Source: a virus
Reading direction: 5' to 3' (one strand)
IMG/VR virus record: IMGVR_UViG_3300020469_000097
Location: 1-40,542 of that record
Length of the DNA: 40,542 bases
Positions 33,545 to 39,902 of this stretch are shown here, piece by piece; the stretch's first letter is position 1; every line of letters begins with the position of its first letter. The notes under the pieces were generated by a model. The model was not told the DNA's origin. It did not search any database and was given only the letters and a program-made list of their open reading frames with translations. The position numbers and the translations under genes were made by a program.

Positions 33545-33678
33545 AAACTTACACAGTTTCAGCACTATTAGAGGGATACAGGATAGAAGAGCAAGTAACT
33601 GCGGTTTCTATTCATCATGCTATCAAACTAATAGAAAACAAATACAACAATGCTCGTAACGTCTATGTACTCAACTGA
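33541..33678 (+). CDS. Small hypothetical protein, beta-alpha type
   Basis: A 45-aa frame: MKTYTVSALLEGYRIEEQVT then AVSIHHAIKLIENKY. The pattern (strand, strand, then helix starting at a hydrophobic-Ala step) resembles the gene at 34223 (MKQYTITGTKTFTYYKTVHA, DDITEAHLLAHE), so the two may be distant copies. Start overlaps the previous stop. Confidence 0.6.
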   Translation: MKTYTVSALLEGYRIEEQVTAVSIHHAIKLIENKYNNARNVYVLN

Positions 33679-33874
33679 ATATAAAGAAATCAACCTCTTT
33701 GAAGAAATACCAGAGGATGAACATAGTCACATATCTAACAAGATATGGGAAGCATTTGATAGAGCAGGGATAAAGTTATCTCAAGATGCAGAACTATCAA
33801 TCAAAGTTTATGAACCTATTACAGAAGAGGAAGTGTCACACACTCACACTCGTAGAGATTTAGACCTCTTATAA
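33665..33874 (+). CDS. Small acidic hypothetical protein
   Basis: A 69-aa protein from the ATG at 33665 (MYSTEYKEINLFEEIPEDEH onward); an in-frame ATG at 33650 gives five more residues and a larger overlap. It contains NKIWEAFDRAGIKLSQDAEL. Function unknown. Confidence 0.6.
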   Translation: MYSTEYKEINLFEEIPEDEHSHISNKIWEAFDRAGIKLSQDAELSIKVYEPITEEEVSHTHTRRDLDLL

Positions 33875-33875
33875 T
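33870..33875 (+). promoter_or_regulatory. Possible -10 box before the HNH gene
   Basis: TATAAT at 33870-33875 overlaps the preceding stop and is 21 bases before the ATG at 33897, the spacing seen for the dyad promoters. No 24-bp dyad precedes it. Confidence 0.4.
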
Positions 33876-33896
33876 GTAATCAATCACACTATTATT

Positions 33897-34223
33897 ATGC
33901 CATACAAATGTCCAATCAAACAAAAAGCAGCACAACATAGATCTTATCTTAGAAATATTGAAATCACTAAGAAAAGAGCATTGGAGCATAAGCACAGAGA
34001 TCAAGAGTGGTTCAAAGCACTCAAGAAAAAAATGTGTGCTAATGGTTGTACTGACTGCGGTTTCAAAGGAATACCACAACAGTTTGACTTCCATCATATC
34101 GACCCTAACACTAAAATACTATGTGTAGCAGATATGTTAGGGACTTATGGACGTAAGAAAGTTTTAGCAGAGATCAATAAATGTGAAATACTATGTAAAC
34201 CTTGCCACAAAAAGCACCACTAA
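33897..34223 (+). CDS. HNH endonuclease
   Basis: A 108-aa protein. Basic N-terminus (KCPIKQKAAQHRSYLRNIEI), then a zinc-linked HNH fold: C51-T-D-C54, DFHHIDPNTK (H66, H67), N94, and a second knuckle C100-K-P-C103 followed by H104-K-K-H-H. Free-standing HNH genes of this size are common in T-even-type phages as homing or DNA-nicking enzymes. It has no membrane or extra DNA-binding domain. Next gene overlaps its stop by one base (TAATG). Confidence 0.8.
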   Translation: MPYKCPIKQKAAQHRSYLRNIEITKKRALEHKHRDQEWFKALKKKMCANGCTDCGFKGIPQQFDFHHIDPNTKILCVADMLGTYGRKKVLAEINKCEILCKPCHKKHH

Positions 34224-34435
34224 TGAAACAGTACACTATCACAGGCACAAAGACCTTTACTTATTATAAAACAGTACATGCTGATGACATTACTGAAGCA
34301 CATCTACTAGCACATGAAGATGTTGAAGATGAAGAGGATGACTGGACATGTCATTTTGATGATGACTATGATGAACCAACAAAAGATAATGGTCTCATGG
34401 TAGTCACACACATTGAAGATGAGGGGGAAATCTGA
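34223..34435 (+). CDS. Small very acidic hypothetical protein
   Basis: A 70-aa protein from the ATG that overlaps the HNH stop (MKQYTITGTKTFTYYK). The C-terminal half is a run of Asp/Glu (EDVEDEEDDWTCHFDDDYDE). The N-terminal half resembles the 45-aa product at 33541. The acidic tail could mimic nucleic acid, but this is speculation. Confidence 0.65.
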   Translation: MKQYTITGTKTFTYYKTVHADDITEAHLLAHEDVEDEEDDWTCHFDDDYDEPTKDNGLMVVTHIEDEGEI

Positions 34436-34920
34436 TGCCATATTCAGTATATTGGGGTGTTCATAATCTCAAACATAGTAAGACTTACTATTCCAGTAGC
34501 AACTATGATGATGAGAAATATATGCACCATTGTATTTTCTTAGTAACTATAGGAGATCATGTTGAATATGTTGAGACATGTGGTTTTGAACCTAAAGCAT
34601 CACTCTATACTAAGATAAGCAAGTATCTCAAGTTGAGGGGTGTGGAACATGAAATTGAACTCGTTGGTTATCGTAACCCTGATGAGGTCAAAGCATGGAG
34701 AAAGGACACATGTTTCAAAAATGGATTTCTTAGTCACAAATGTCAATGGGAAGAAAATGGTATGCAAACACCGTCCTATAAGACATTACTAAAAGAGGGT
34801 AGTTATTTCAAGTATGATGACCCTAACGGTGTATGGTGGGTAACAGGAACTACAAGTAGTGGAAGAGAATCAAATCCATTATGTACACCTATTGAACTAC
34901 TAAAAAGAGGGGAAATCTGA
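34435..34920 (+). CDS. Hypothetical protein
   Basis: A 161-aa soluble protein with no recognised motif, coupled at both ends by TGATG overlaps. It contains YSVYWGVHNLKHSKTYYSSS at the start and FKYDDPNGVWWVTG near the end. Unknown function. Confidence 0.7.
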   Translation: MPYSVYWGVHNLKHSKTYYSSSNYDDEKYMHHCIFLVTIGDHVEYVETCGFEPKASLYTKISKYLKLRGVEHEIELVGYRNPDEVKAWRKDTCFKNGFLSHKCQWEENGMQTPSYKTLLKEGSYFKYDDPNGVWWVTGTTSSGRESNPLCTPIELLKRGEI

Positions 34921-35231
34921 TGCCAACTGAATCACAAGTTTACGCATGGACAACTCAATTAGTAACAGCACTAACTGAAAACTATGGACTTCAAGGTTAT
35001 ACTGGTAAAGCACCAACTTTTAGTATTACAGTAGGTAAGAAATACTATAAGGTAATAGGCGATCAGGGTGGAGTCAACGCATTTGTTGAGAAGAAAACAG
35101 GTCACGTCTATAAACCTGCATCGTGGGCAAGACCAGCACAACATGTAAGATATGACTTATCTGACACAATGTCAAGGGAGTCATGTTATCATAGAGCAAA
35201 CTTTACAGGTGGATACCTTTACATAAGATGA
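34920..35231 (+). CDS. Conserved-type phage protein, KPASWxxPAxxVRYDL motif
   Basis: A 103-aa protein. It contains TFSITVGKKYYKVIGD, GVNAFVEKKTGHVYKPASW, then ARPAQHVRYDL, a beta-hairpin pattern (G-x-V-xK-xASW-xxPAKxxR) that recurs in small proteins of many tailed phages, where its role is unknown. Starts on the previous stop (TGATG) and overlaps the next gene by 4 bases. Confidence 0.65.
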   Translation: MPTESQVYAWTTQLVTALTENYGLQGYTGKAPTFSITVGKKYYKVIGDQGGVNAFVEKKTGHVYKPASWARPAQHVRYDLSDTMSRESCYHRANFTGGYLYIR

Positions 35232-35431
35232 AAACTATCACTTACACAAATGATGAACTACACGCTTTTAGTGAGCATGTAACATGGTGCATCTATGAAC
35301 AAGATCAACCAGTAAATGATGACTTAGAAAGTTTCATTCACAAAACATTATATAATAATCAAGCAAAAACTGTTGCTAACGATTATAATGAATGTGTTGA
35401 CACATTATTGGACAGTATGAACAATGCTTGA
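35228..35431 (+). CDS. Small hypothetical protein
   Basis: A 67-aa acidic helical protein (MKTITYTNDELHAFSEHVTW), starting by ATGA overlap with the previous gene and overlapping the next by 8 bases. No family recognised. Confidence 0.6.
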   Translation: MKTITYTNDELHAFSEHVTWCIYEQDQPVNDDLESFIHKTLYNNQAKTVANDYNECVDTLLDSMNNA

Positions 35432-35597
35432 CATTTCACATTTCACAAAAGATCAATTACTTGCTTTGATGAATACTATAGATTTTGCTATGGATAATGA
35501 TGCAAGTTATGAGGAGTATACCATTATAAAAAGTGGCACAACTGATCTACAAAGTATAAGAGATATCCTGTACAATAAAATCATACAACAGGGATAA
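35424..35597 (+). CDS. Small hypothetical protein
   Basis: A 57-aa frame from ATG 35424 to TAA 35595-35597 (MLDISHFTKDQLLALMNTID at the start). Mostly helical; supported by overlap with the upstream gene and a four-base gap to the next. Function unknown. Confidence 0.55.
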   Translation: MLDISHFTKDQLLALMNTIDFAMDNDASYEEYTIIKSGTTDLQSIRDILYNKIIQQG

Positions 35598-35601
35598 ATT
35601 T

Positions 35602-35805
35602 ATGTCATCTTTCAACTCATCATTTTCTAACTCATCAAAACAGGTTGGTTCATTTACTGACGTTATAGGTCGAGAATATACTATACTTCGTGAGCGTGTC
35701 AATGGTTACGTCCAATTCAACGTCAATGGTATGATATTTGACTCATTCCAAGAGGTTCGTGAATACAGAGAAGAACTACAGTCAAAGGGAGTTCGTGTAT
35801 CGTGA
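35602..35805 (+). CDS. Small hypothetical protein
   Basis: A 67-aa protein: Ser/Asn-rich start (SSFNSSFSNSSKQVG) and a beta-rich body (YTILRERVNGYVQFNVNGMI). A purine-rich GGGAT stands 5 to 9 bases upstream. Unknown function. Confidence 0.6.
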   Translation: MSSFNSSFSNSSKQVGSFTDVIGREYTILRERVNGYVQFNVNGMIFDSFQEVREYREELQSKGVRVS

Positions 35806-35978
35806 AAGAGAATTTATACTTGAAACTGTTACGCAGACCGCCATTTTTCAAGATAGTAACCATTCGTGAAGAACTATCAAAAGTTAGTGTTCACAACTGG
35901 AATGAGATCAAAGATGATCTTGATAACTATTTTATTTGTAAAGTAGCAAGTGACCAAGAAAACCTTATTACTGAATGA
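35802..35978 (+). CDS. Small basic hypothetical protein (GTG start)
   Basis: A 58-aa frame that begins with GTG in the overlap GTGA at the previous stop and ends at TGA 35976-35978. The N-terminal half is basic (KENLYLKLLRRPPFFKIVTI), unusual in this acidic gene set. The overlap geometry is the only support. Confidence 0.5.
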   Translation: MKENLYLKLLRRPPFFKIVTIREELSKVSVHNWNEIKDDLDNYFICKVASDQENLITE

Positions 35979-35979
35979 T

Positions 35980-36132
35980 ATGAAAACTTCTGAACGAATT
36001 GCTAATGCACTTGAGAGAATTGCTAATTCTCTTGAACACCTTCACATTGAATCTATTGATCATGCTCATATTGATGAGATAGACCATAATCATGTTGAGG
36101 GCGATGTAAACACTCACAATAAAACATGGTAA
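35980..36132 (+). CDS. Small His-rich protein with internal repeats
   Basis: A 50-aa protein from ATG 35980, one base after the upstream stop (an in-frame ATG at 35950 lies inside that gene). A repeated helix ERIANALERIANSLE is followed by alternating His dipeptides (HLHIES, IDHAHIDEIDHNHVEGD). Eight histidines in the last 28 residues could bind a metal. Family unknown. Confidence 0.6.
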   Translation: MKTSERIANALERIANSLEHLHIESIDHAHIDEIDHNHVEGDVNTHNKTW

Positions 36133-36398
36133 CGACTATGAATTTACCCATCAACACATCCAAAACAGATATTACTACTGATATGGTAGAGCAATTTGTT
36201 GAGATACAACTGGATAACGCAGATACTCAGTTCTTATATGAACTAGCAAAAGATCATTTGTTGCAAGCATATGAGAGTCTATCATATGAAGAGGTAAAAG
36301 AAAGAATAATAACATTATACGATAAAGAACTATGGTTAGAGTTGTTAGATAATGCAACTTTTACATATAATAGCAAGAATATACCAGAAAGATATTGA
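36126..36398 (+). CDS. Hypothetical helical protein
   Basis: A 90-aa acidic helical protein (DMVEQFVEIQLDNADTQFLY, LAKDHLLQAYESLS). A second Met at 36138 avoids overlap with the previous gene and may be the true start. It ends just before copy 3 of the 24-bp dyad. Confidence 0.6.
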   Translation: MVTTMNLPINTSKTDITTDMVEQFVEIQLDNADTQFLYELAKDHLLQAYESLSYEEVKERIITLYDKELWLELLDNATFTYNSKNIPERY

Positions 36399-36399
36399 G

Positions 36400-36423
36400 T
36401 GTACCAATAATAATATTGTCACA
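36400..36423. promoter_or_regulatory. 24-bp dyad, copy 3
   Basis: Arms TGTACCAAT and ATTGTCACA, 6 bases apart, one base after a TGA stop. Right end 65 bases before the ATG at 36489. A TTGCAA follows at 36431-36436, and a possible -10 TATCAT (36454-36459) stands 17 bases later. The leader then reads CACAGCAATTTTTCATTATC. Confidence 0.7.
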
Positions 36424-36488
36424 CTATCCATTGCAAGTGTCAATAGTGTTGATTATCATGTGTACATACACAGCAATTTTTCATTATC

Positions 36489-36668
36489 ATGCAAATCACA
36501 TTAGATGAGCGTTATTCACAATACTTAGAGTGGTGCGGTTGCCCTCGTCCTAAGTATACAGCACGTTTTTGTGATGACTTACTAGGGTACTTCGATACTC
36601 AACAGGAAGCAATCACAACATGTTTAGAACATAGAAGAAATTTTCTTTTTGAAATGGGATTACTATGA
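36489..36668 (+). CDS. Small Cys-containing hypothetical protein
   Basis: A 59-aa frame from ATG 36489 to TGA 36666-36668, overlapping the next start (ATGA). It has four cysteines (EWCGCPRP, FCDD, TTCLEH); a metal or disulfide site is possible. No ribosome site; the leader is AT-rich like its neighbours. Confidence 0.6.
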   Translation: MQITLDERYSQYLEWCGCPRPKYTARFCDDLLGYFDTQQEAITTCLEHRRNFLFEMGLL

Positions 36669-36883
36669 ATTATATAATAACTCATGTTGAATATGATTTC
36701 AATGATTCACTAAGTGAGATATATTCTATCTCAAAAGATGAGCAAGATCAGATAGTTGCTGATACGTTAGGATTATGGTCAGCAACTGACGAGGACGATT
36801 TGATAGAGGAAATCACTTGTGCTAGTGGGTGGTGCATCAAATCTATTGACTATGATATACAACTCAAAGGTGTGCCAGTATAG
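36665..36883 (+). CDS. Hypothetical protein
   Basis: A 72-aa acidic protein (NYIITHVEYDFNDSLSEIYS, then EEITCASGWCIKSIDYD). Starts by ATGA overlap. The dyad copy 4 begins inside its last codons and covers the TAG. Family unknown. Confidence 0.65.
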   Translation: MNYIITHVEYDFNDSLSEIYSISKDEQDQIVADTLGLWSATDEDDLIEEITCASGWCIKSIDYDIQLKGVPV

Positions 36884-36894
36884 GAACTGTCCAT
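36871..36894. promoter_or_regulatory. 24-bp dyad, copy 4
   Basis: Arms TGTGCCAGT and ACTGTCCAT, 6 bases apart; the TAG stop of the preceding gene (36881-36883) lies in the centre. Right end 60 bases before the ATG at 36955; possible -10 TATATT at 36926-36931. Confidence 0.65.
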
Positions 36895-36954
36895 TTTTGG
36901 TAGTATTATCATCTCTATCCATTATTATATTACTATAGCAATCAAACATTTCTT

Positions 36955-37260
36955 ATGAACTCAGGAACACCAGTTACACCAGACATCAACAAAGAACTAT
37001 CAGACTTTATTGATTATGTTGACTCATTCTATGGTACTAATGACCCTGTTTATCCTATGAAGTCAGTAGTTGGCAATGTACCACTTGATAAGGATACTAT
37101 ACTTGATGCTACTCATAAGTATCTCTCAATTATCAACAAGAGGAACTCTGAGACCTTTACATGGGGTGGTGGGGATTCACTTGATAGAGAAAGGGTTAGA
37201 GATATCATATTGAGCGATTACGATTTCTTTCTTACACATCTACAACAAAAGGAGTTTTAG
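36955..37260 (+). CDS. Hypothetical protein
   Basis: A 101-aa acidic helical protein (ELSDFIDYVDSFYGTND, then DRERVRDIILSDYDFFLTHL). First gene of a three-gene unit (next start 2 bases after its stop). No family recognised. Confidence 0.65.
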   Translation: MNSGTPVTPDINKELSDFIDYVDSFYGTNDPVYPMKSVVGNVPLDKDTILDATHKYLSIINKRNSETFTWGGGDSLDRERVRDIILSDYDFFLTHLQQKEF

Positions 37261-37262
37261 AC

Positions 37263-37481
37263 ATGAACCTTTCAGAAACACAAAAAATTATGATGTTCGA
37301 TAAGTACATCATGCGAGGTGGAACCGATACTCTAAATGATATTCAAGAGTTGTGTCTAACTGTTATGAATATGTTAGAAATGGACATACCAACAGATAGT
37401 GACAAGTTCAATGATATCATAACTGATGTATTGAAAAAAGAGATCAGTCAAATGACATTCATGAAAAGCAAGGGGTTGTAA
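37263..37481 (+). CDS. Hypothetical helical protein
   Basis: A 72-aa helical protein (NLSETQKIMMFDKYIMRGG, then LCLTVMNMLEMD). The start follows the previous stop by two bases and the stop overlaps the next start (TAATG). Function unknown. Confidence 0.65.
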   Translation: MNLSETQKIMMFDKYIMRGGTDTLNDIQELCLTVMNMLEMDIPTDSDKFNDIITDVLKKEISQMTFMKSKGL

Positions 37482-37846
37482 TGAGAACATATATCTTTGA
37501 AAACTACCTAAATGACAAACATGGCAAGTTTATGCCACTTCAAACAATAATATCTGAAGAGTTCGGTAGGCACTTCTTTATTGATATTGGATTCAATTTT
37601 ATCTCAGCACCGTCCTATAGTCAAGAGCATATGGACTTCCTAAAGGATGATAAGATAGGATATGATGAGAGTCAACTAGACTACGTTAGCAACTGGACTG
37701 AACTAGAGGGAGTGGACATGGTCAAGTTATTTGACATCTATCGTGACCTTACATGGCAAGAAAACAACGATAGCAATGAGAAATCTAGTGAACAGTTCGC
37801 TAGTTATATTGATGACGTTGAGAATGGTAGAATAGAATACCTATAG
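37481..37846 (+). CDS. Hypothetical protein
   Basis: A 121-aa acidic protein (YIFENYLNDKHGKFMPLQTI, FGRHFFIDIGFNFISAPSYS). Last gene of a three-gene unit; its TAG lies inside copy 5 of the dyad. No family recognised. Confidence 0.65.
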   Translation: MRTYIFENYLNDKHGKFMPLQTIISEEFGRHFFIDIGFNFISAPSYSQEHMDFLKDDKIGYDESQLDYVSNWTELEGVDMVKLFDIYRDLTWQENNDSNEKSSEQFASYIDDVENGRIEYL

Positions 37847-37867
37847 GACAATAATAATATTGTCACA
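37844..37867. promoter_or_regulatory. 24-bp dyad, copy 5
   Basis: Arms TAGGACAAT and ATTGTCACA; inner part GACAATA-ATAA-TATTGTC is a perfect 7-bp stem. It overlaps the upstream TAG. Right end 57 bases before the ATG at 37925, with TATAAT at 37897-37902. TTGTCA inside the right arm is also 17 bases from TATAGT (37883-37888), an alternative promoter. Confidence 0.7.
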
Positions 37868-37924
37868 TGATGTCACTACTATTATAGTATAGGCATTATA
37901 ATACTAAAAGATACAACATTTATT

Positions 37925-38131
37925 ATGACTCAATTTTTATACACATGTGAGACACCTAACGATTTCGTAGGTGGGGATGTACATTCAAATGACCTTGAGA
38001 CAATAGAAAACTATTGTTTAGACATGGGCGAAGAGCATGGTTACAGTATTGTTAGAAACAATGTAACAGGCGAAATCGTATATGAGCATGGCGATGAACT
38101 CATGCAACTTATAGAGGACGGTGTTGTATGA
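37925..38131 (+). CDS. Hypothetical protein
   Basis: A 68-aa acidic protein (TQFLYTCETPNDFVGGDVHS, then GYSIVRNNVTGEIVYEHGDE). The Ile-Val-x-Asn/Thr-Gly-Glu-Ile-Val pattern suggests a small beta fold. Its TGA lies inside copy 6 of the dyad. Unknown function. Confidence 0.6.
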   Translation: MTQFLYTCETPNDFVGGDVHSNDLETIENYCLDMGEEHGYSIVRNNVTGEIVYEHGDELMQLIEDGVV

Positions 38132-38150
38132 CAATAAAATGACTGTCACA
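38127..38150. promoter_or_regulatory. 24-bp dyad, copy 6
   Basis: Arms TATGACAAT and GACTGTCACA with the usual 14-base core between TATGA and TCACA. It overlaps the TGA of the preceding gene. Right end 60 bases before the ATG at 38211; TATTAT (38181-38186) is the likely -10, preceded by a TCGTCTATT like the repeats near 40300. Confidence 0.6.
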
Positions 38151-38210
38151 TTCTTCTATTGACATTCGTGAATCATCGTCTATTATTAGTACATAACAAA
38201 CATTATTTCA

Positions 38211-38393
38211 ATGAGCAATCTAAACAATGAAATCCTACTCGAAACCATCTATGATGAGACATGGGAGGACTATCGTGTAAAAAACAACCTAACTGAAGAC
38301 CAGTTACTCACAATAGAGCAAAATTCTGATACTGGTACAATACCAGAGATCGAAGAAGAAACAAACAAAAGATTTGAGGGTATGATACAATGA
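38211..38393 (+). CDS. Hypothetical acidic protein
   Basis: A 60-aa very acidic protein (NNEILLETIYDETWEDYRVK, then TIPEIEEETNKRFEG). First of three overlapping small genes (ATGA at its stop). Unknown. Confidence 0.6.
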   Translation: MSNLNNEILLETIYDETWEDYRVKNNLTEDQLLTIEQNSDTGTIPEIEEETNKRFEGMIQ

Positions 38394-38515
38394 GTTATGT
38401 ACCTACACCAGAGCAGACAGCATTTTATGATGCAATGGCACTCTATTTTGCTGACACTATCACATTTGAACAATTCACAACTATTATTGAGGAAATCCCT
38501 AATGAGAACAACTAA
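38390..38515 (+). CDS. Small hypothetical protein
   Basis: A 41-aa frame from the ATG in the ATGA overlap to TAA 38513-38515 (YVPTPEQTAFYDAMALYFAD, then TFEQFTTIIEEIP). The coupling supports it. Unknown. Confidence 0.55.
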   Translation: MSYVPTPEQTAFYDAMALYFADTITFEQFTTIIEEIPNENN

Positions 38516-38645
38516 TTGGAATCGTCACATTTTATCAAGAAAAGATAGAGTATATCTTCGTCATGAAACAAGTTATCGTGACTTCGTTTACATTTACTTT
38601 ACTATGATAGAGGAAGATTTTCGTCTATTGAACAAACCAATGTGA
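38502..38645 (+). CDS. Small basic hypothetical protein
   Basis: A 47-aa frame from ATG 38502, overlapping the previous gene by 14 bases, to TGA 38643-38645. It is basic and aromatic (TNWNRHILSRKDRVYLRHET). A much longer in-frame extension upstream is out of phase with the other two genes and was not chosen. Unknown. Confidence 0.5.
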   Translation: MRTTNWNRHILSRKDRVYLRHETSYRDFVYIYFTMIEEDFRLLNKPM

Positions 38646-38664
38646 CAGTAATAATATTGTCCAC
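38641..38664. promoter_or_regulatory. 24-bp dyad, copy 7
   Basis: Arms TGTGACAGT and ATTGTCCAC, overlapping the TGA of the preceding gene. Right end 62 bases before the ATG at 38727; possible -10 TATAGT (38697-38702). Confidence 0.65.
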
Positions 38665-38726
38665 TCATGCACCATAAGAGTGAACTATTCTATTATTATA
38701 GTATCATAAGCAATCAATCTATTATT

Positions 38727-38921
38727 ATGCAATTTTCAACTGGAGACTATGTGAAGACAACCGAAGAGTTCAACAACTCTCAATGTGTTACATGTACTGG
38801 TAGAGTTATAGGAGTAGGGGATAACTATGCTATCGTAAGAAATTATGATAGTACTTGTGAAGAGTTAGACTTTATGAGTCTAGATAATTCTGATTTGCAA
38901 CTTATTAGAGATCTTTGCTGA
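38727..38921 (+). CDS. Small beta-barrel-like hypothetical protein
   Basis: A 64-aa protein from ATG 38727 (MQFSTGDYVKTTEEFNNSQC). GDYVKT, TGRVIGVGDNYAIVRNYD gives an SH3/KOW-like pattern of short strands around a Gly turn. Chosen over an in-frame ATG at 38667, which lies upstream of the -10. Function unknown. Confidence 0.6.
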   Translation: MQFSTGDYVKTTEEFNNSQCVTCTGRVIGVGDNYAIVRNYDSTCEELDFMSLDNSDLQLIRDLC

Positions 38922-39003
38922 TCTCTTATTTACCCTAATTAGAGGGGCGAAAGCGTGTATAATATGATACATTACTTCGTCTATGCGTGTATATGTACAT
39001 GTA
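38922..39003 (+). other. Non-coding stretch with short hairpins and a TATAAT
   Basis: It holds a weak stem CCCT (38933-38936) with AGGG (38943-38946), then GC-GAAA-GC (38947-38954), then TATAAT (about 38959-38964) and TTCGTCTAT (38976-38984). No gene is seen. It may combine an upstream terminator with a further promoter. Confidence 0.35.
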
Positions 39004-39027
39004 TGTGACAGTTATATTACTGTCCAC
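39004..39027. promoter_or_regulatory. 24-bp dyad, copy 8
   Basis: Arms TGTGACAGT and ACTGTCCAC, 6 bases apart (TATATT). Right end 57 bases before the ATG at 39085. TTGCAA follows at 39030-39035; a second dyad ATGGTT...AACCAT (39037-39056) ends at the likely -10 TATATT (39057-39062). The leader reads ACATCAGCAATTTTTATT. Confidence 0.7.
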
Positions 39028-39084
39028 TATTGCAACATGGTTCTGATAATAACCATTATATTATATACATCAGCAATTTTTATT

Positions 39085-39297
39085 ATGAACATCACTAAAT
39101 CTCAAGTCTTATGGCAAGTTAGATATAATCTAAAGGTCGATAGAATGAAGAGAAAAAACATAGGTGCTAAACCTATGAGCAAATTAGATAAGGTTTTCTA
39201 TTGGTCATCATATACTGAATCATTATACAGAGACAATATTATAACACAGTCTCAAATCGATAGATGGTCTAATCCTTATGAGTATCGTAACTATTAG
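39085..39297 (+). CDS. Small basic hypothetical protein
   Basis: A 70-aa basic protein from ATG 39085 (NITKSQVLWQVRYNLKVDRM, then KNIGAKPMSKLDKVFYWSSY). Chosen over the in-frame ATG at 38983, which lies upstream of the promoter and dyad. Net positive charge and Trp/Tyr content could suit nucleic-acid binding; this is a guess. Confidence 0.65.
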   Translation: MNITKSQVLWQVRYNLKVDRMKRKNIGAKPMSKLDKVFYWSSYTESLYRDNIITQSQIDRWSNPYEYRNY

Positions 39298-39312
39298 GAA
39301 ATTACTGCATAG

Positions 39313-39336
39313 TGTGACAGTCAGCAAACTGTCCAC
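39313..39336. promoter_or_regulatory. 24-bp dyad, copy 9
   Basis: Arms TGTGACAGT and ACTGTCCAC, the same arms as copy 8 with a different 6-base centre (CAGCAA). Right end 65 bases before the ATG at 39402. TTGCAA (39340-39345) and TATATT (39366-39371) follow, and the leader contains ATACATCAGCAATTTTA, as in copy 8. Confidence 0.7.
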
Positions 39337-39401
39337 ACTTGCAACATATACCTACAAACTACGATTATATTGTATACATCAGCAATTTTACTTCAATCAC
39401 A

Positions 39402-39860
39402 ATGGAATTTGATCTCAACCAACTAACCAACAAGTCTTATCTTTGGTCTACATTCTCAAAACCGTCTCAAGATACGTCTATACTAATGAGGAATAATTGT
39501 ACTCAAAAAACTGGTAACACAGAAACTAGAGTCAGGCAGGATGGTAGTAGAATAGTAGATGTATTTCTACATGGCAATCTAATCTGTTCTTATGACCCTA
39601 CTAACTGGGAAAATGAAAAGGTCAAACTATTCTCAGGGAACCACTATACTAAGACTACAAAAGAACGTCTCAATGCTATCCTACACTTGCATACTAACGG
39701 TCAGGTTAGAATCAAGCAAGTTAGAGGTAAATGGATAGTATCAGATAACCGCACTAATGTAGAGATCAATTTCTACGATGGTATGGTAGTATTTCAGAGT
39801 CATAGAATGATACTTGATGTTGTATCAAATGATACACAGTTAGAGTGGACAGTCGCATAA
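39402..39860 (+). CDS. Hypothetical beta-rich protein
   Basis: A 152-aa protein from ATG 39402 (MEFDLNQLTNKSYLWSTFSK), chosen over an upstream in-frame ATG at 39339 inside the promoter. It contains RVRQDGSRIVDVFLHGNLIC and LHLHTNGQVRIKQVRGKWIV, beta hairpins of a type often seen in small phage proteins. Family not recognised. Its last codons carry the -35 of the next gene. Confidence 0.65.
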   Translation: MEFDLNQLTNKSYLWSTFSKPSQDTSILMRNNCTQKTGNTETRVRQDGSRIVDVFLHGNLICSYDPTNWENEKVKLFSGNHYTKTTKERLNAILHLHTNGQVRIKQVRGKWIVSDNRTNVEINFYDGMVVFQSHRMILDVVSNDTQLEWTVA

Positions 39861-39874
39861 TAATCCTTTATAAT
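39846..39874 (+). promoter_or_regulatory. Sigma70-type promoter
   Basis: TGGACA (39846-39851), 17 bases, TATAAT (39869-39874), 28 bases before the ATG at 39903. The -35 lies inside the preceding gene, in GTGGACAGT (39845-39853), which is a single arm of the 24-bp dyad without its partner. Confidence 0.6.
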
Positions 39875-39902
39875 AAGAACATAAGCAAACAATTTTATTT
39901 TC

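Noticed and set aside
35593-35600. GATAAATT as a late promoter
   Set aside because: Only one base before the start codon and inside a chain of overlapping genes; it is more likely part of a ribosome-binding stretch.
38397-38501. 82-aa version of the gene ending at 38645
   Set aside because: The N-terminal extension lies opposite in phase to the coupled gene 38390-38515, which has the ATGA overlaps typical here; ATG 38502 is preferred.
26595-39336. 24-bp dyads as intrinsic terminators
   Set aside because: They often sit just after stop codons, but the stems are AT-rich and no T-run follows. Fixed distance to the next start codon fits a promoter element better.
26595-39336. 24-bp dyads as ordinary CRP or NtcA sites
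   Set aside because: CRP needs TGTGA-N6-TCACA and NtcA GTA-N8-TAC; here TGTGA and TCACA ends are 14 bases apart in all copies.
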